A stretch of DNA of 29,818 nt from Paramacrobiotus richtersi. Taxonomy: Eukaryota; Tardigrada; Eutardigrada; Parachela; Macrobiotidae. Below, one piece after another: positions 20,772-29,818 of the stretch. The position numbers were made by a program, and so were the translations under genes. The notes below the pieces were generated by a model, which worked only from the letters and a program-made list of their open reading frames with translations, made no database searches and was not told the DNA's origin. The stretch lies in assembly GCA_034698045.1 (NCBI GenBank), contig JAQGAU010000367.1:1-29818 (forward strand), read 5' to 3'. Every line of letters starts with the position of its first letter. Within the stretch, counting starts at the first letter, position 1.

Positions 20772-21829
20772 GAAATCTAAAAGGGTAAAAGGATATGGAT
20801 TAATGACCGGCCCGGAAACGGTGGGATGTTGGTCAAAGTGTCAAGTAGACTCAAGAAAGGGGTCAAAACCTTCTCCCCGGTGTCCAACAGTTCAAGGACG
20901 ACTAGTATTTCTCTCCGACACAGATACTCCGACGTTTGACATACATAAAAACCAAGATTGTCCAATTATCACGTCTAAATGTCAACGAGAATTTACGGGT
21001 AACAAACCTCCTGCTGTGGGCGGCATTTAGCTGAGCAAGTGTTCGAATTGTGTATTATTTGTCAGTTCAGTTAGAACAGTTCAAATGCGTTTCACATCGA
21101 CCGCTGTATTTTTATTACCAGAAAGCGCTAATGACAAGCTTTTGAATCGTTGTTACATTTACCGCGGGCAGTTCTACATATGTCTAGTCACAGGGGTTAA
21201 GGCCGTTAAGCCGCTAAGGCCACGCTTTACATTGTTGGAATTAATTAAGGACCTTACCTGAGGCCAAGGACACTAATGCAAGGGCTATCGAACTGTGTAA
21301 TCACTTGTACAAAACTTTATCGAGAAGTAATTTTCGCAAACTTTTCTGATGACACTGCCAAGGTTGGTAACTTCGTATAAATTAACTGGCAAATATCGAT
21401 ACAAGGTCGCACAAAGATTATCTAAAGTGAATTACGAAATGCAGCATTAGAGATGAAAGAATGTCATTTATCGAATATAATGGAAAATTTCAATGTAATC
21501 TGGATAGGAATAGGAATAAGGGCGAATAATAATTCGAAAAGTGAAGATAGGAAAGCCTTGCATGTAAAAGGTCACCCGATAATTTCCCTTACATATTTAC
21601 CACTTTAATTGTTTTCAAGCAGTCCACTTATTTCTCGATAACCACTTATTTCCCTTAACTGAATCAAATATCGTCATCTGTCTGAGACAACTGCATTACT
21701 GCCACGTTGTACTTTGAATTAACGGTTTTTTAATTTTCAAAATATGAGTCGGTTGTAGTTGTAATAAATATGCACCAGTTTTGCGAACTTCAAGTTCCGA
21801 CTGAGAAATAGTAGCTAGCTATAACTATC

Positions 21830-21884
21830 CCGGTTGCGTATACAAGTACTGTCGGCGCCGGCAGTACTTGTATATTTCAACCGG
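21830..21884. repeat. Interrupted palindrome, 36-bp core plus outer arms
   Basis: The core 21839-21874 (left half tatacaagtactgtcggc) is self-complementary at all but one base pair, and centred on ggcgcc. Outside it, ccggttg (21830-21836) pairs with caaccgg (21878-21884) across 2- and 3-base gaps. The structure could extrude as a cruciform. It might be a fused pair of terminal inverted repeats, a binding site or a rearrangement scar. Confidence 0.9.
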
Positions 21885-22381
21885 CTGAAATGTAGATAAC
21901 AAAATTACACTTTCGCATATAATAACCGTACATTGAAACAAATTACGTACTGCATTACGTACAAATTGCGAACTGTCAGACTGTCGTGATCGGGTGCTCA
22001 CGCCAATAACGACTCAGAATACAAACTGCAACAATTCGCGGTATACGGAGTACAGAGATCTGTTATTTGTGTAAGCAGACAATTACACTTCATGCAAAAA
22101 ATGTATACGCTCGAAAATAATGCGGCACACAATAAGATGCTGTTAAAGACATTTTCCGTGATTGTTTGACTAAGACACCAGCGAGCGTATGGTCGCTGGT
22201 TCGACCAAACACCTCCAGTTGCCGTCCCTCTGGTGTCATGACAAAAGCCATCGCGGGCGCCAAGCAAATCATCATTAAAATTTTGATTCAGCTGGCATTC
22301 CGGAAGATTTTTTGCGGATGGGAATATGGGGCCGATTTGAAAATTGTTCCCAGAGCTGCCATATACAGCTTAGAAGCATAC

Positions 22382-22430
22382 CGCCTTGCAGACACCAAAC
22401 ACTTTACGCCTTGCGGATACCAACACTTTA
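22382..22430. repeat. Imperfect 25/24-bp tandem duplication
   Basis: cgccttgcagacaccaaacacttta is followed directly by cgccttgcggataccaacacttta, differing by two substitutions and a one-base gap. No coding role is apparent. Confidence 0.8.
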
Positions 22431-23118
22431 CGGAATGTCATGTTTAGTTCCATAGCTTCAAAGAGTGAACACAAGCGCTGGGGTGCAATACATCATGTCC
22501 GGAAATTTACTGCTGGTGTATGTAATATGCGGACGTTTGTTGTTGACAACAATATACGGAAATACTGATTGCAGCAACAAGATAACGTACGCTTGCCGAA
22601 AACATGATTTCTTCCTGCTGATAACAATTAAGAGTCCATCGATCAATAGATGGAAATTTGCTTGCAGAAACAAACAAGATCTACCTGATATAAGTACTTG
22701 CTAGGTTCCAGTAGAAATCAAATGCAACGGTTGCAGGTATCATTATGCATAGGACAACAGTCGTGTCTTACTATAACATTCTCACTCATAATTTTGTGTT
22801 TTTCCCCTACACAGTACAGTAATGCATTCGTAGCATGACCTTGTCGACTCAATCTGCGTTTGGTTGGAAGGTTCAGTTGTTCTAAGAAAACGTAAATCTG
22901 CGTTAACCTTTGCTCTGGTTGCTAACGTTTATGCTACTGTACATCGCTGTTTTTGCAGGTCTTTCAAAACCAGCCGATATCACTGCATCAACAACCACCC
23001 GGCTACAATATCTTTCCATAGTATTTGCACTTGTAATGTGGAATTTCACGCAATGTTGTTTTGTTGATTGCAATAAGTGCATCTAGTTCGGAACACTATC
23101 TTTAACAAACTGTTGATC

Positions 23119-25379
23119 ATGCATAACAAAATCATAGTTACTGGATTGACTTGTCTTGTTTTATCGTTGGTTTGCGGAAAATGCCTAGCCGAAGACTGTC
23201 AACGCAGCGAATTAACACGGTGCATTGAGCAATATATCGAGCCCCTAATACAGAATGCAACACTCGGATTCGCAGCTACCACTGAACACGTGGACATTGC
23301 TTGCAGGTAAACCATGCCAATATTCTGCATTTTGCGACTATCTTTTATAAAAAACGCTTGTATGGAAATATTGCTGTAACAGTTACCGATTCTTCCAAGC
23401 ACAGTAACAAACAATTAAGCGCTGTACAGCGGCGTTGTGCCAAGATAGCTTTCAATGTCATCGGAATAATGGAATTTATGGGCCGGCTTAAGTTCTTGAC
23501 TAGCTGTTCTAACCCTACTTTTACAAAAACGTTTTATTATGTCGTGCGATGCATTTTGCTAGGTTTCTATCGCCATAAAAAACTGCATGTTCTTTGAAAT
23601 TCAGTTTATCTGAAAGCTATCCTGTATTAACGTTAGCAGATTCTGCGGTCTTGATTTACATCGAATCTGGTGAAAATTTGTCTCGCACATTGATCAGCTG
23701 CAGTATTTATAGCCAAATGGATTCAGGTAGAAGAATGGTGAGTTCGATGGTAAACGGCGAAAACCTAAATGGTATAAAGCGAAGAAGTTGCACGAAAAGA
23801 AACTTGTACCAATCCTAGATCAGCTCACTGACTCCCGCGACGTACATTCGTAATTATCGCAAATCTTACCTGCTTTACTCTTACTGATATACAGTACTGT
23901 ATATGTCTAGAAAATGAGCGAAATCGACCGATACAACAGTTTTGCAGTTGTGTTTCCGTTCTTGCGCGCTGACGTTTCACACCGCTTTACTACTTGTAGT
24001 ACTGTAGCAATATAAAATTTCATTTTGTATCAGTAATAATAGATGAATTTGAACGAGGTGCAGCTCTGCATCGTGTTGTCTTTTAGTGAACGAGTGACAT
24101 TTTTAGGCTTTTCGATCAGGGACTGGAGTGCGCGGACAGATTTGCATTGAGGTGTCTCCAAGACTCTCAGAGGATTTCATTCCGGGAAAGCATCGCTGGT
24201 TCACTGGAAGTTATAAGGGAATTATGTACCGATGGTGCATATCGTAAAGGTAAACAATGCGTATACACATACAGACAACATGCATCTCCACACTGATACC
24301 GGCCCGATCGCTCCTTTCCGCTCCGCAAGTACCATCAGTGGTACTGGTTGTTCTTTGAATACAAGCATGTCGTTGAGAATTCTGATCCATTTGTGACAGT
24401 AATTTGTCAAAATTAACTCGAAGAAGCCGTCTCTAAATGCCCTGTAATTCTTTGGCGGTAATTTGTATAGTGCCAAGAACTTACTATATCTAAATAAATG
24501 TAGATGTAGATATAGTAAATAGATATAGTATCTAAATGTAGATATAATAAGTTCTTGATAGTGCTTTACTTTATAGAGTACCTTCAACATGGCAACTGCT
24601 TCCAGAGTATAGCACCACAGTATGAGGAATGTCGCGCCGTTTTCCGCCCATTAGCGACTTCAGTAAATCAAAACCGGAACACTGACAACCAAGAGAAACT
24701 ATCGCAAATGTGTGGGTAAGTAACCGACTACTTACAGGACGGTAAAGGCACTTGACCAAAATTTACAAGAGGCAAACACGTTTATTTCTGGTCTTTATGC
24801 TGTGAAATGGAGAAAACTGCATCATTTGTCCTAATATTGTACCGTGAAATGTGGTATTAAGTACGCGAACATTAGCAAATACAACGGCCACTAATCCCTG
24901 ACCGCCACCGGCGATTTTCAACTGATTTCAGGGAGCTCGATCGATTTCTCGAGTGTGTCTATAACTTGACCATTCGACAGTGCGGGACACAAAACGGGAC
25001 AAGCGCCGCAAACTTCATACGCGCATACACGGAAAAGAGCGTTGGCTCGCGGATTATATCAACTTGCAGGAAATCGTCCGGTGGGGATCAGCTGACCAGT
25101 TCGAGTAATCCGGTTGTGGAGATTGATGAGGCGGATGGATTACGCGAGGTCAGTAAGGACGATCTGACAACCGTCATCAGTGGTAACACTACGGCCACCA
25201 GCCGCCTCACGACGGCGACGCGCGGTCCAGGGCACACCAAAAGGCGGGGCCAGCGGAGCACGGCCAGAACGGCTTCGCGGTTAACGACGGCTACCACAGC
25301 CATTGTACAGCAAACCGTCGCACTCGGTCCTGGGACAACACCACATGGTGCAGTGGTACAAACCGATACTTCCGGATAA
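23119..25379 (+). CDS. Secreted six-cysteine protein with Thr-rich tail, two exons
   Basis: Exon 1 (23119-23306) and exon 2 (24932-25379) join in phase (AG|G, Arg63) to 211 residues. Residues 1-24 form a typical signal peptide (IIVTGLTCLVLSLVCG core; likely cleavage after LA24). The mature protein has six cysteines (27, 35, 62, 71, 80, 108), consistent with three disulfides, and N-glycosylation sequons at 46, 74 and 84. The spacing and motifs (SELTRCIEQYIEPL, TTEHVDIACRELDRFLECVY) resemble the small secreted T20D4.11-like helical domains common in nematodes and arthropods, an identification from memory. Residues 109-211 are a Thr/Ser/Gly-rich, partly basic tail (RLTTATRGPGHTKRRGQ), perhaps O-glycosylated. 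The intron is 1625 bp and contains an inverted repeat. No break is seen, so the gene is probably functional. Function unknown. Confidence 0.7.
24475..24556. repeat. Inverted repeat around a TAGATA-rich loop, inside the intron
   Basis: aagaacttactatatcta (24475-24492) pairs with tagatataataagttctt (24539-24556) with one mismatch. The 46-base loop is made of tagata/gtagatgtagata simple repeats. The arms with the simple-sequence loop could fold into a hairpin or be the remains of a small inverted-repeat element. Confidence 0.8.
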
Positions 25380-25906
25380 TCAGAGTTTTTACGGTAAGCC
25401 GATGTTATACTCTAAGCCTAGAATACCCTACTTCAGACTTCCTAACTAGTAACTCTACCAACCAAACCTACTTTAAGCTTTAGATCTTGTGTAAATTTTA
25501 TGTGAAGCGGGAAGCTATTCATGTACGATCGACTAAATCATTTTTTTTCTCGGTTATCCGGACACAGGATTCGTGGATCGACAGGAGAACCGATCCTTTA
25601 AATTAACCGTTTTCACAATCGTCGGTTTATCTATTGCGTATCTGTGACACATCTGCGAATAGTTTCGCCTTCGATGGAAGAACTTGGTGATTTTGATTCA
25701 GTAACACAACACGTCTTTTACACTGTGCTTATGTTGTTGCAAAATTTTATAGGTATAATTAAAATTGAATTACAATCAATTCATAATTATTAACACGTGT
25801 CAATTTCGTGGTTTTGCATCAGTCGTTAGTTGCTTAATAAACAAGCGGTAGCTTGCGGGAGACATATAGGGACGAAACAACATCACTGTTCGGACAGATT
25901 TCCAGC
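25380..25906. other. Spacer between convergent genes
   Basis: This holds the 3' flanks of the secreted-protein gene (plus) and the pyrophosphatase gene (minus). A gcttaataaac sequence at about 25832 contains an AATAAA for the plus strand. No exon is visible. Confidence 0.4.
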
Positions 25907-26887
25907 CTACTTTTCCTGATATTCCGTGTACTTTTTGCTGGACCCATACACGACATCTGCAGGATACTTGAGGGCATTCAGTTGCAATTTTTGCTCGGTG
26001 ACCTTTGACAGATCAATGCGACACTTATCGGCCAAGTTGACGAGGTATATCTGCACATCAGCCAGTTCTTCGCCCAGCTGCTGGCGCTCTTTTTCTTTCC
26101 ACTCTGGAAGACCTTCCTCACATTCACCTTGCCACTGGAAAAGCTCCGCTACTTCGCCCACTTCGCCGACCAATGCCAGCAGTAAATTACGAGGCTGCAA
26201 CCAAAAACACAAATAATTCACATACTTATGTGATATAGGTATTACGGTAAACAAAGGTGCTACAATTCAGTTACTGTTAACCAATTTCCAGACTTCATGA
26301 TTATTTTCATTTAAAGGTAACAGATTCAAGTTCAAAAGCAAAGCGAGAAACTGTTTTCGGGATAGCTGTGAATGTAACAAATCTCTTTTTACTTGGATTT
26401 TGTAGTCCATATAATCTGTATTTTATACTTTAAGTTACTTTAATATATGCGAAATATTAATTAAACAGTACCGCATTTATCTTGTTCCATCCGCGTTCAT
26501 CAACAAACTTTTTCTGGCATTGGCGGCTGTAGGTCAAACAAAATTTACGTTACAATAAGGTAAACGAGAACTATCCTTTTGCACGGTAAGCTTACATCTC
26601 TTCCAAAGTCGGACAGTTACTGAACGTAAACACAGCTGGGCCTTCTTGCTTCTCCTTTACAACCACCTTTGCCCCGCTTCCGGTTGAGGTCGCTGGCAAC
26701 AGTGCGTCTCTATCTCTGCAAAAAAAATGATTTCAAATCACCGTATGCATAATTGTTCAGCACAGTTATCATTCAGAGATCGTATTGATTGTGCATGCAT
26801 TGTTATAACTAAGTCTTACGAAGTATTCGTGGAGGCTACCGTGGTCAGATTCTGTATGTCCGTCGCTGCGGATGTTCCCGTCGTCAT
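25907..26887 (-). CDS. DCTPP1: dCTP pyrophosphatase 1 (MazG-like nucleotide pyrophosphohydrolase)
   Basis: Four minus-strand exons (26887-26820, 26715-26596, 26526-26472, 26194-25907) with good GT-AG borders join in phase to 531 nt, 176 residues, close to the roughly 170 of human DCTPP1. The family hydrolyses dCTP and modified cytosine dNTPs to monophosphates and pyrophosphate, cleaning the nucleotide pool. Landmarks: NCPTLEEIRQCQKKF, VDERGWNKINAPRNLLLALV, then GEVGEVAELFQW with metal-binding Glu92 and Glu95, and EELADVQIYLV with Glu124 and Asp127; the four MazG acidic residues are all present. It ends YPADVV...KKYTEYQEK. The first 45 or so residues are unconserved and polar with no targeting peptide evident. 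The start (ATG at 26887-26885) is the one whose exon has a GTAAG donor of matching phase; the first exon is the least certain part. The gene is fully intact. Confidence 0.9.
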
Positions 26888-27208
26888 TTTCGCACAGTAC
26901 GTGGATCAACAGCTTACACCTGTTCATACACAACTCGAATTCATGCTAGTTGATGATGTAAGAATGACATCAGTGACGTAAAACAAGCAACAAAGATGTA
27001 AAAGTAATAGAAAGCAACATCAGATAACGGAACAGTGAAATCAAAACCATATTAAATTTTGTCGAAGACAAAGGCACGTGTACGTATAAAGCAGACAGGT
27101 TTACGTTCACAATCAATCTAGTAAATATAGCTTAATTCACAATTAGTTATGTTTTGCATAGAACCGTTTGGTATGCCCCATTATGATTTTCCCAATATTT
27201 TTGTTGTA

Positions 27209-27228
27209 TACTTATATGCATATAAGTA
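27209..27228. repeat. Perfect 20-bp palindrome
   Basis: tacttatatgcatataagta reads the same on both strands. It is AT-rich and short enough to be a protein binding site or chance. Confidence 0.9.
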
Positions 27229-28964
27229 CATGTAATATGACATTACCGACACAATTTCGGACCATAATGATAAAATAAACTTTGAAAAGGGAACACGCAA
27301 AAGATCTTACACTTGAGAACGTCAGATTTCTCGAACCCGACGCTCTACTGAGTCTACTTTGGGGACTTGTTCGCGCCCACACTGTCAGTATTCACTTACG
27401 AGAAACTTGAACGGAACTTAAAGATTGGTATCCTTCAATCCCAGAGCAATCGAAATAAGTAAGATTTGCTTCCTGTGCTCCAAGCCCAAAAGAATAGCTT
27501 TATGAACGCGTGAAAAGTCCAAACTCGACAGAAGTTTCAAACACACATCACATGCGTACAGCTCTGTGCATGTTCGAAATGAGCTGCTTCTGACATAGTG
27601 AGCTGAACTGCTGATCGTTCTGGATGCATACTCGTGGTGGCGGGAATCGTGATGATCGGATGTAGCAAATCAGCAGACCTGAAGTTCAATTTCGAATTGC
27701 TCGTTTGATTCGGCATTGTTCGCGTCTGGCGTAGAACTCACATCTGCTGTCCAATTTGGCACAAGACTTGGCTGTTATTGCATCAGCACGAACTGGAGTT
27801 GCACTGTAGACAATATAAAATAAGACGGAATATCGAATTCTTGGGAAATTCGTGTTCCTGCAGATGGTTCATCGCATAGGTTTGCGTTTTATTTATAAAA
27901 TGCTCAGATTTAGACTTGCAGTGCAATACTTACGATCATACACATATTCCATTATTAGCTGGGTCGGTAAAAGCAATAAGCTCTTAAAAACTCGCAGAAA
28001 CTGAAATAGTATGTATCCAGTCAAACAATGGTAACAATATACGGTACGGTTAGTGACACTAAAACAATTAGTAGCAGTATCTATGTTAAATGAATCAGTA
28101 TTTCAGTAATTTGTTCAGTTTGAATAATGTCTAGTAAGAGCTCTCGCAGTCTCCCATCCATTTTCAGGAGCATATTAGGATTAATCAAGTGGTCATTTTG
28201 AACTGCTGACCATGGATAGTGGTCTCAATAACCACGGCAAATACTCTTTAATTTGGAATAATTTATTGTACTTATATTACCTACAAGTCTACAACATACT
28301 GGCGGGGACGTACCGCAGAATGTGATCTGATTGTGTGTTGACCTTACAACGTACAGACCAAGGGGCTTCCCGTAAGTGACCAACTAACCCCGGTATACTG
28401 ATTTCTTGAAATTAAACGAAATGTCAAATAATGCAATAATTGTGATGTGTTGCAGTATTAAGAATATATACGTTCGCCTAACGTTAAATGTACTCTGTAA
28501 GCAGTGTCAGTTTCTGCACAGAAGTGCATTCTATCGTGGTTGTCATAACTGCCGGCAGATAATATAGTCAAAATCAGTTATACCTTTTTTTTCGCGTGTT
28601 AGCCCCAAACGACTCAAAAACTTGCTGCCGAAGATTGAAAAATGGCACACATACAGCAGGCGTTACTCAGGCGCCATAAATCCCACGTCCCGGAAGGAAC
28701 GGGCAAGCGTCCGTCCCAACATACTCGTCGAGCAGGTTGCGGAGCTACGCTTACTGTGGCTGCCAGACTAAAAGACGGACAACTGCCGATAACAAAATGA
28801 AACCCTCCACGATCGAACAAGGAAGGGAGGGAAAACACCGCAGAAACCGAAGACTGCAAGGCGCGGACGCGACCCCTCATGCGGGCGATGTCCTCGTAGT
28901 TTCCAAAGTTTCTGCGGTAGCGATTGCTAATTCGTGTAATAAAATTTTCTGCCGAAAGAATGTA

Positions 28965-29070
28965 AGAACAGCTGAAAGGTATTGCAACGGTGTGAGAGCA
29001 GTCAAAAGGTAGTGCAAGAAAAATTTACAAAAAAAGGGGTGAGAATAGCCAAAAGTGGTGCGGATAGCCA
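28965..29070 (+). repeat. Degenerate A/G-rich repeat
   Basis: Variants of the motif agc(t/c)(g)aaaaggta-tgcaa-ggtgtgaga recur three times (agctgaaaggtattgcaacg, cagtcaaaaggtagtgcaag, agccaaaagtggtgcggata) with irregular spacers and a poly-A insert. The strand is strongly purine-rich. The relation is loose, so this may be simple low-complexity sequence. Confidence 0.4.
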
Positions 29071-29490
29071 TTTCCTTGAAACAAACTCGAAAAGCTAATT
29101 GTTATACATCTGATACAACAGCAACGGCAATCAATATTGTGTAAAGTGTTTTAATGACAGTGTTCACAAAAACTCAGAGCGGACAGCGGGAAATCCCACC
29201 CATTCCTTGCATGCGTGACCATGTGGTTGTTTTCGTATCTACTCTCATTAGGCGATCAGTCGCTGAATCTTTGTACTGCTACGGTTTGCGCCCATAAAAA
29301 ATATTTACAAACACGGAAACAATTTTAGAAAAAAACAGATGACATTAAAATGTTTACGGACAGACGCACAACATTCCAGTTGATACAAATTATAATCTAA
29401 CAGTAAACAAAAAATTGTGCCTGCGCACACATTTAGCCAAAACATACGTAATCCGAATATTATGCAAAAGCATCCCATCTTAATCAGAGG

Positions 29491-29638
29491 CTAAGGAGTT
29501 AACTGATGTTCTCTTTTTCCAACGATATCTCCCAGGCCGACATTTAACTCCAGCAGGGTTGCCGGTTTCAAGCGATGCCAAGGAAATGTCCAGTCCACAT
29601 ATTGCCCCTTCGCCGGTAAAGGAATAGCCGGATCCCGT
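29491..29638 (-). CDS. Last exon of a gene continuing right; possible carboxylesterase C-terminus
   Basis: A good minus-strand acceptor (attgtttcag|A at 29638) opens 49 codons ending with TAG at 29491-29493. It encodes RDPAIPLPAKGQYVDWTFPW then HRLKPATLLELNVGLGDIVG and a short charged end. The Asp-Pro start, the W..P spacing and the TLLELNVG segment recall the C-terminal end of the carboxylesterase/cholinesterase family (DPN...WPxY...YLEI), but this is too short to be sure and no catalytic residue lies in it. Upstream exons would be beyond the right edge; 29639-29818 is read as its intron. Confidence 0.4.
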
Positions 29639-29818
29639 CTGAAACAATATGTTGTAGTTGTATACTTATGAAATTTATTGGCAAAGTAACATGACATAGC
29701 TAGCGCTAGTGACGACTACTGCAATGAAAACTCTATATTCATGAAAACATGTTGTAAATTGTAACCTGCACGGTTCTTGTATCATTTCGTACATATAAAT
29801 AAATAAGTAAATAAATAA

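Larger units (their letters stand above)
20772..23118. other. Gene-free interval with a strong palindrome
   Basis: About 2.3 kb shows no exon that I can support on either strand. Any upstream exon of the GPCR remnant would fall here, and an acceptor (ccttttag|ATTTCATGG) sits near 20777, but no matching coding exon was found. A 55-bp palindrome lies at 21830-21884 and a short duplicated motif at 22382-22430. Confidence 0.45.
26888..29490. other. Gene-poor interval
   Basis: About 2.6 kb is without a supportable exon. An uninterrupted minus-strand frame at about 27428-27660 has no start and closes on both sides, and two overlapping opposite-strand frames at 28614-29012 lack protein features. 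The region holds a 20-bp palindrome (27209-27228) and a degenerate A/G-rich repeat (about 28965-29070). The promoter of the DCTPP1 gene should lie just right of 26887. Confidence 0.45.

Noticed and set aside
22166..22447. Plus and minus frames around 22090-22447, and a tRNA-like ggttcga at 22198
   Set aside because: The ggttcgacc box has no matching acceptor stem or A box at tRNA spacing, and the open frames cross the tandem repeat at 22382 without protein features.
23594..23818. 75-codon plus frame inside the secreted-protein intron
   Set aside because: A direct splice from exon 1 to 24932 is in phase and yields a complete cysteine pattern, so an intermediate exon is not needed. The frame has no strong acceptor.
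24222..24590. Minus-strand 122-codon frame with a stretch vaguely like a GPCR TM7 end
   Set aside because: It runs through the inverted repeat and its simple-repeat loop, giving Tyr/Leu-rich text, and has no ATG-supported start or splice signals. The similarity is too slight.
25088..25303. Minus-strand 71-codon frame, Val/Arg-rich
   Set aside because: It is the complement of the Thr/Ala-rich tail exon of the secreted protein, which is phase-linked to a signal-peptide exon on plus.
27428..27660. Minus-strand open frame with CxxxxxCxxC-like text
   Set aside because: It has no start, a stop just upstream, and a second overlapping frame is equally open. Nothing favours one over the other, so I treat it as chance.
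28614..29012. Overlapping plus and minus frames of about 90 codons
   Set aside because: The interval is GC-richer than its surroundings, which lengthens chance frames on both strands. Neither has splice sites, hydrophobic core patterns or a known motif.
1..29818. CRISPR arrays, bacterial operons, rRNA
   Set aside because: There are no regularly spaced repeats, no Shine-Dalgarno-led gene trains and no rRNA-like sequence. The introns and protein families are animal.

Overview
The window looks like nuclear DNA of a small-genome animal. It has short GT-AG introns of about 50-90 bp as well as longer ones, and metazoan families: BTB-BACK proteins, a class A GPCR, a CUB/LDLa/trypsin membrane protease and a DCTPP1-type dCTP pyrophosphatase. 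An ecdysozoan, perhaps a tardigrade, is my best guess, but no single sequence proves it. The start codons used by automated translation are unreliable here, so exons were rebuilt from splice sites and reading phase.

Layout. 31-417 (+) is the 3' end of a membrane-protein gene. 4609-8259 (+) is a seven-exon gene, phase-consistent throughout, for an unrecognised acidic/basic protein with a possible helix-turn-helix; 1302-1436 is probably an upstream exon of it. The intron between holds a patch of decayed coding-like sequence (2625-3902). 8952-10756 (+) is a broken, 3'-truncated transmembrane serine protease.

11582-19605 (+) is a tandem cluster of four related copies (A-D) of a BTB-BACK gene. 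Copies A and B carry, where BTBD1/2/3/6 proteins have a PHR domain, a beta-sandwich that resembles bacterial-type GH16-like concanavalin A-fold domains. Copy B is the best preserved: 360 uninterrupted codons of BACK plus sandwich. Every copy has at least one break. Copy D stops at about 19605, where a truncated, frameshifted GPCR pseudogene (19605-20771, minus strand) begins facing it.

20772-23118 is gene-free and holds a strong 55-bp interrupted palindrome. 23119-25379 (+) is an intact two-exon gene for a secreted six-cysteine protein with a Thr-rich tail. 25907-26887 (-) is an intact four-exon DCTPP1 homologue. 26888-29490 shows nothing convincing, and 29491-29638 (-) is the last exon of a gene that continues beyond the right edge.

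The central 11 kb is thus a gene graveyard with a novel-looking domain architecture, flanked by intact genes. The intactness of the three flanking genes argues that most frameshifts in the middle are real decay rather than poor sequence, although several are one-base changes in homopolymers and deserve checking in raw reads.
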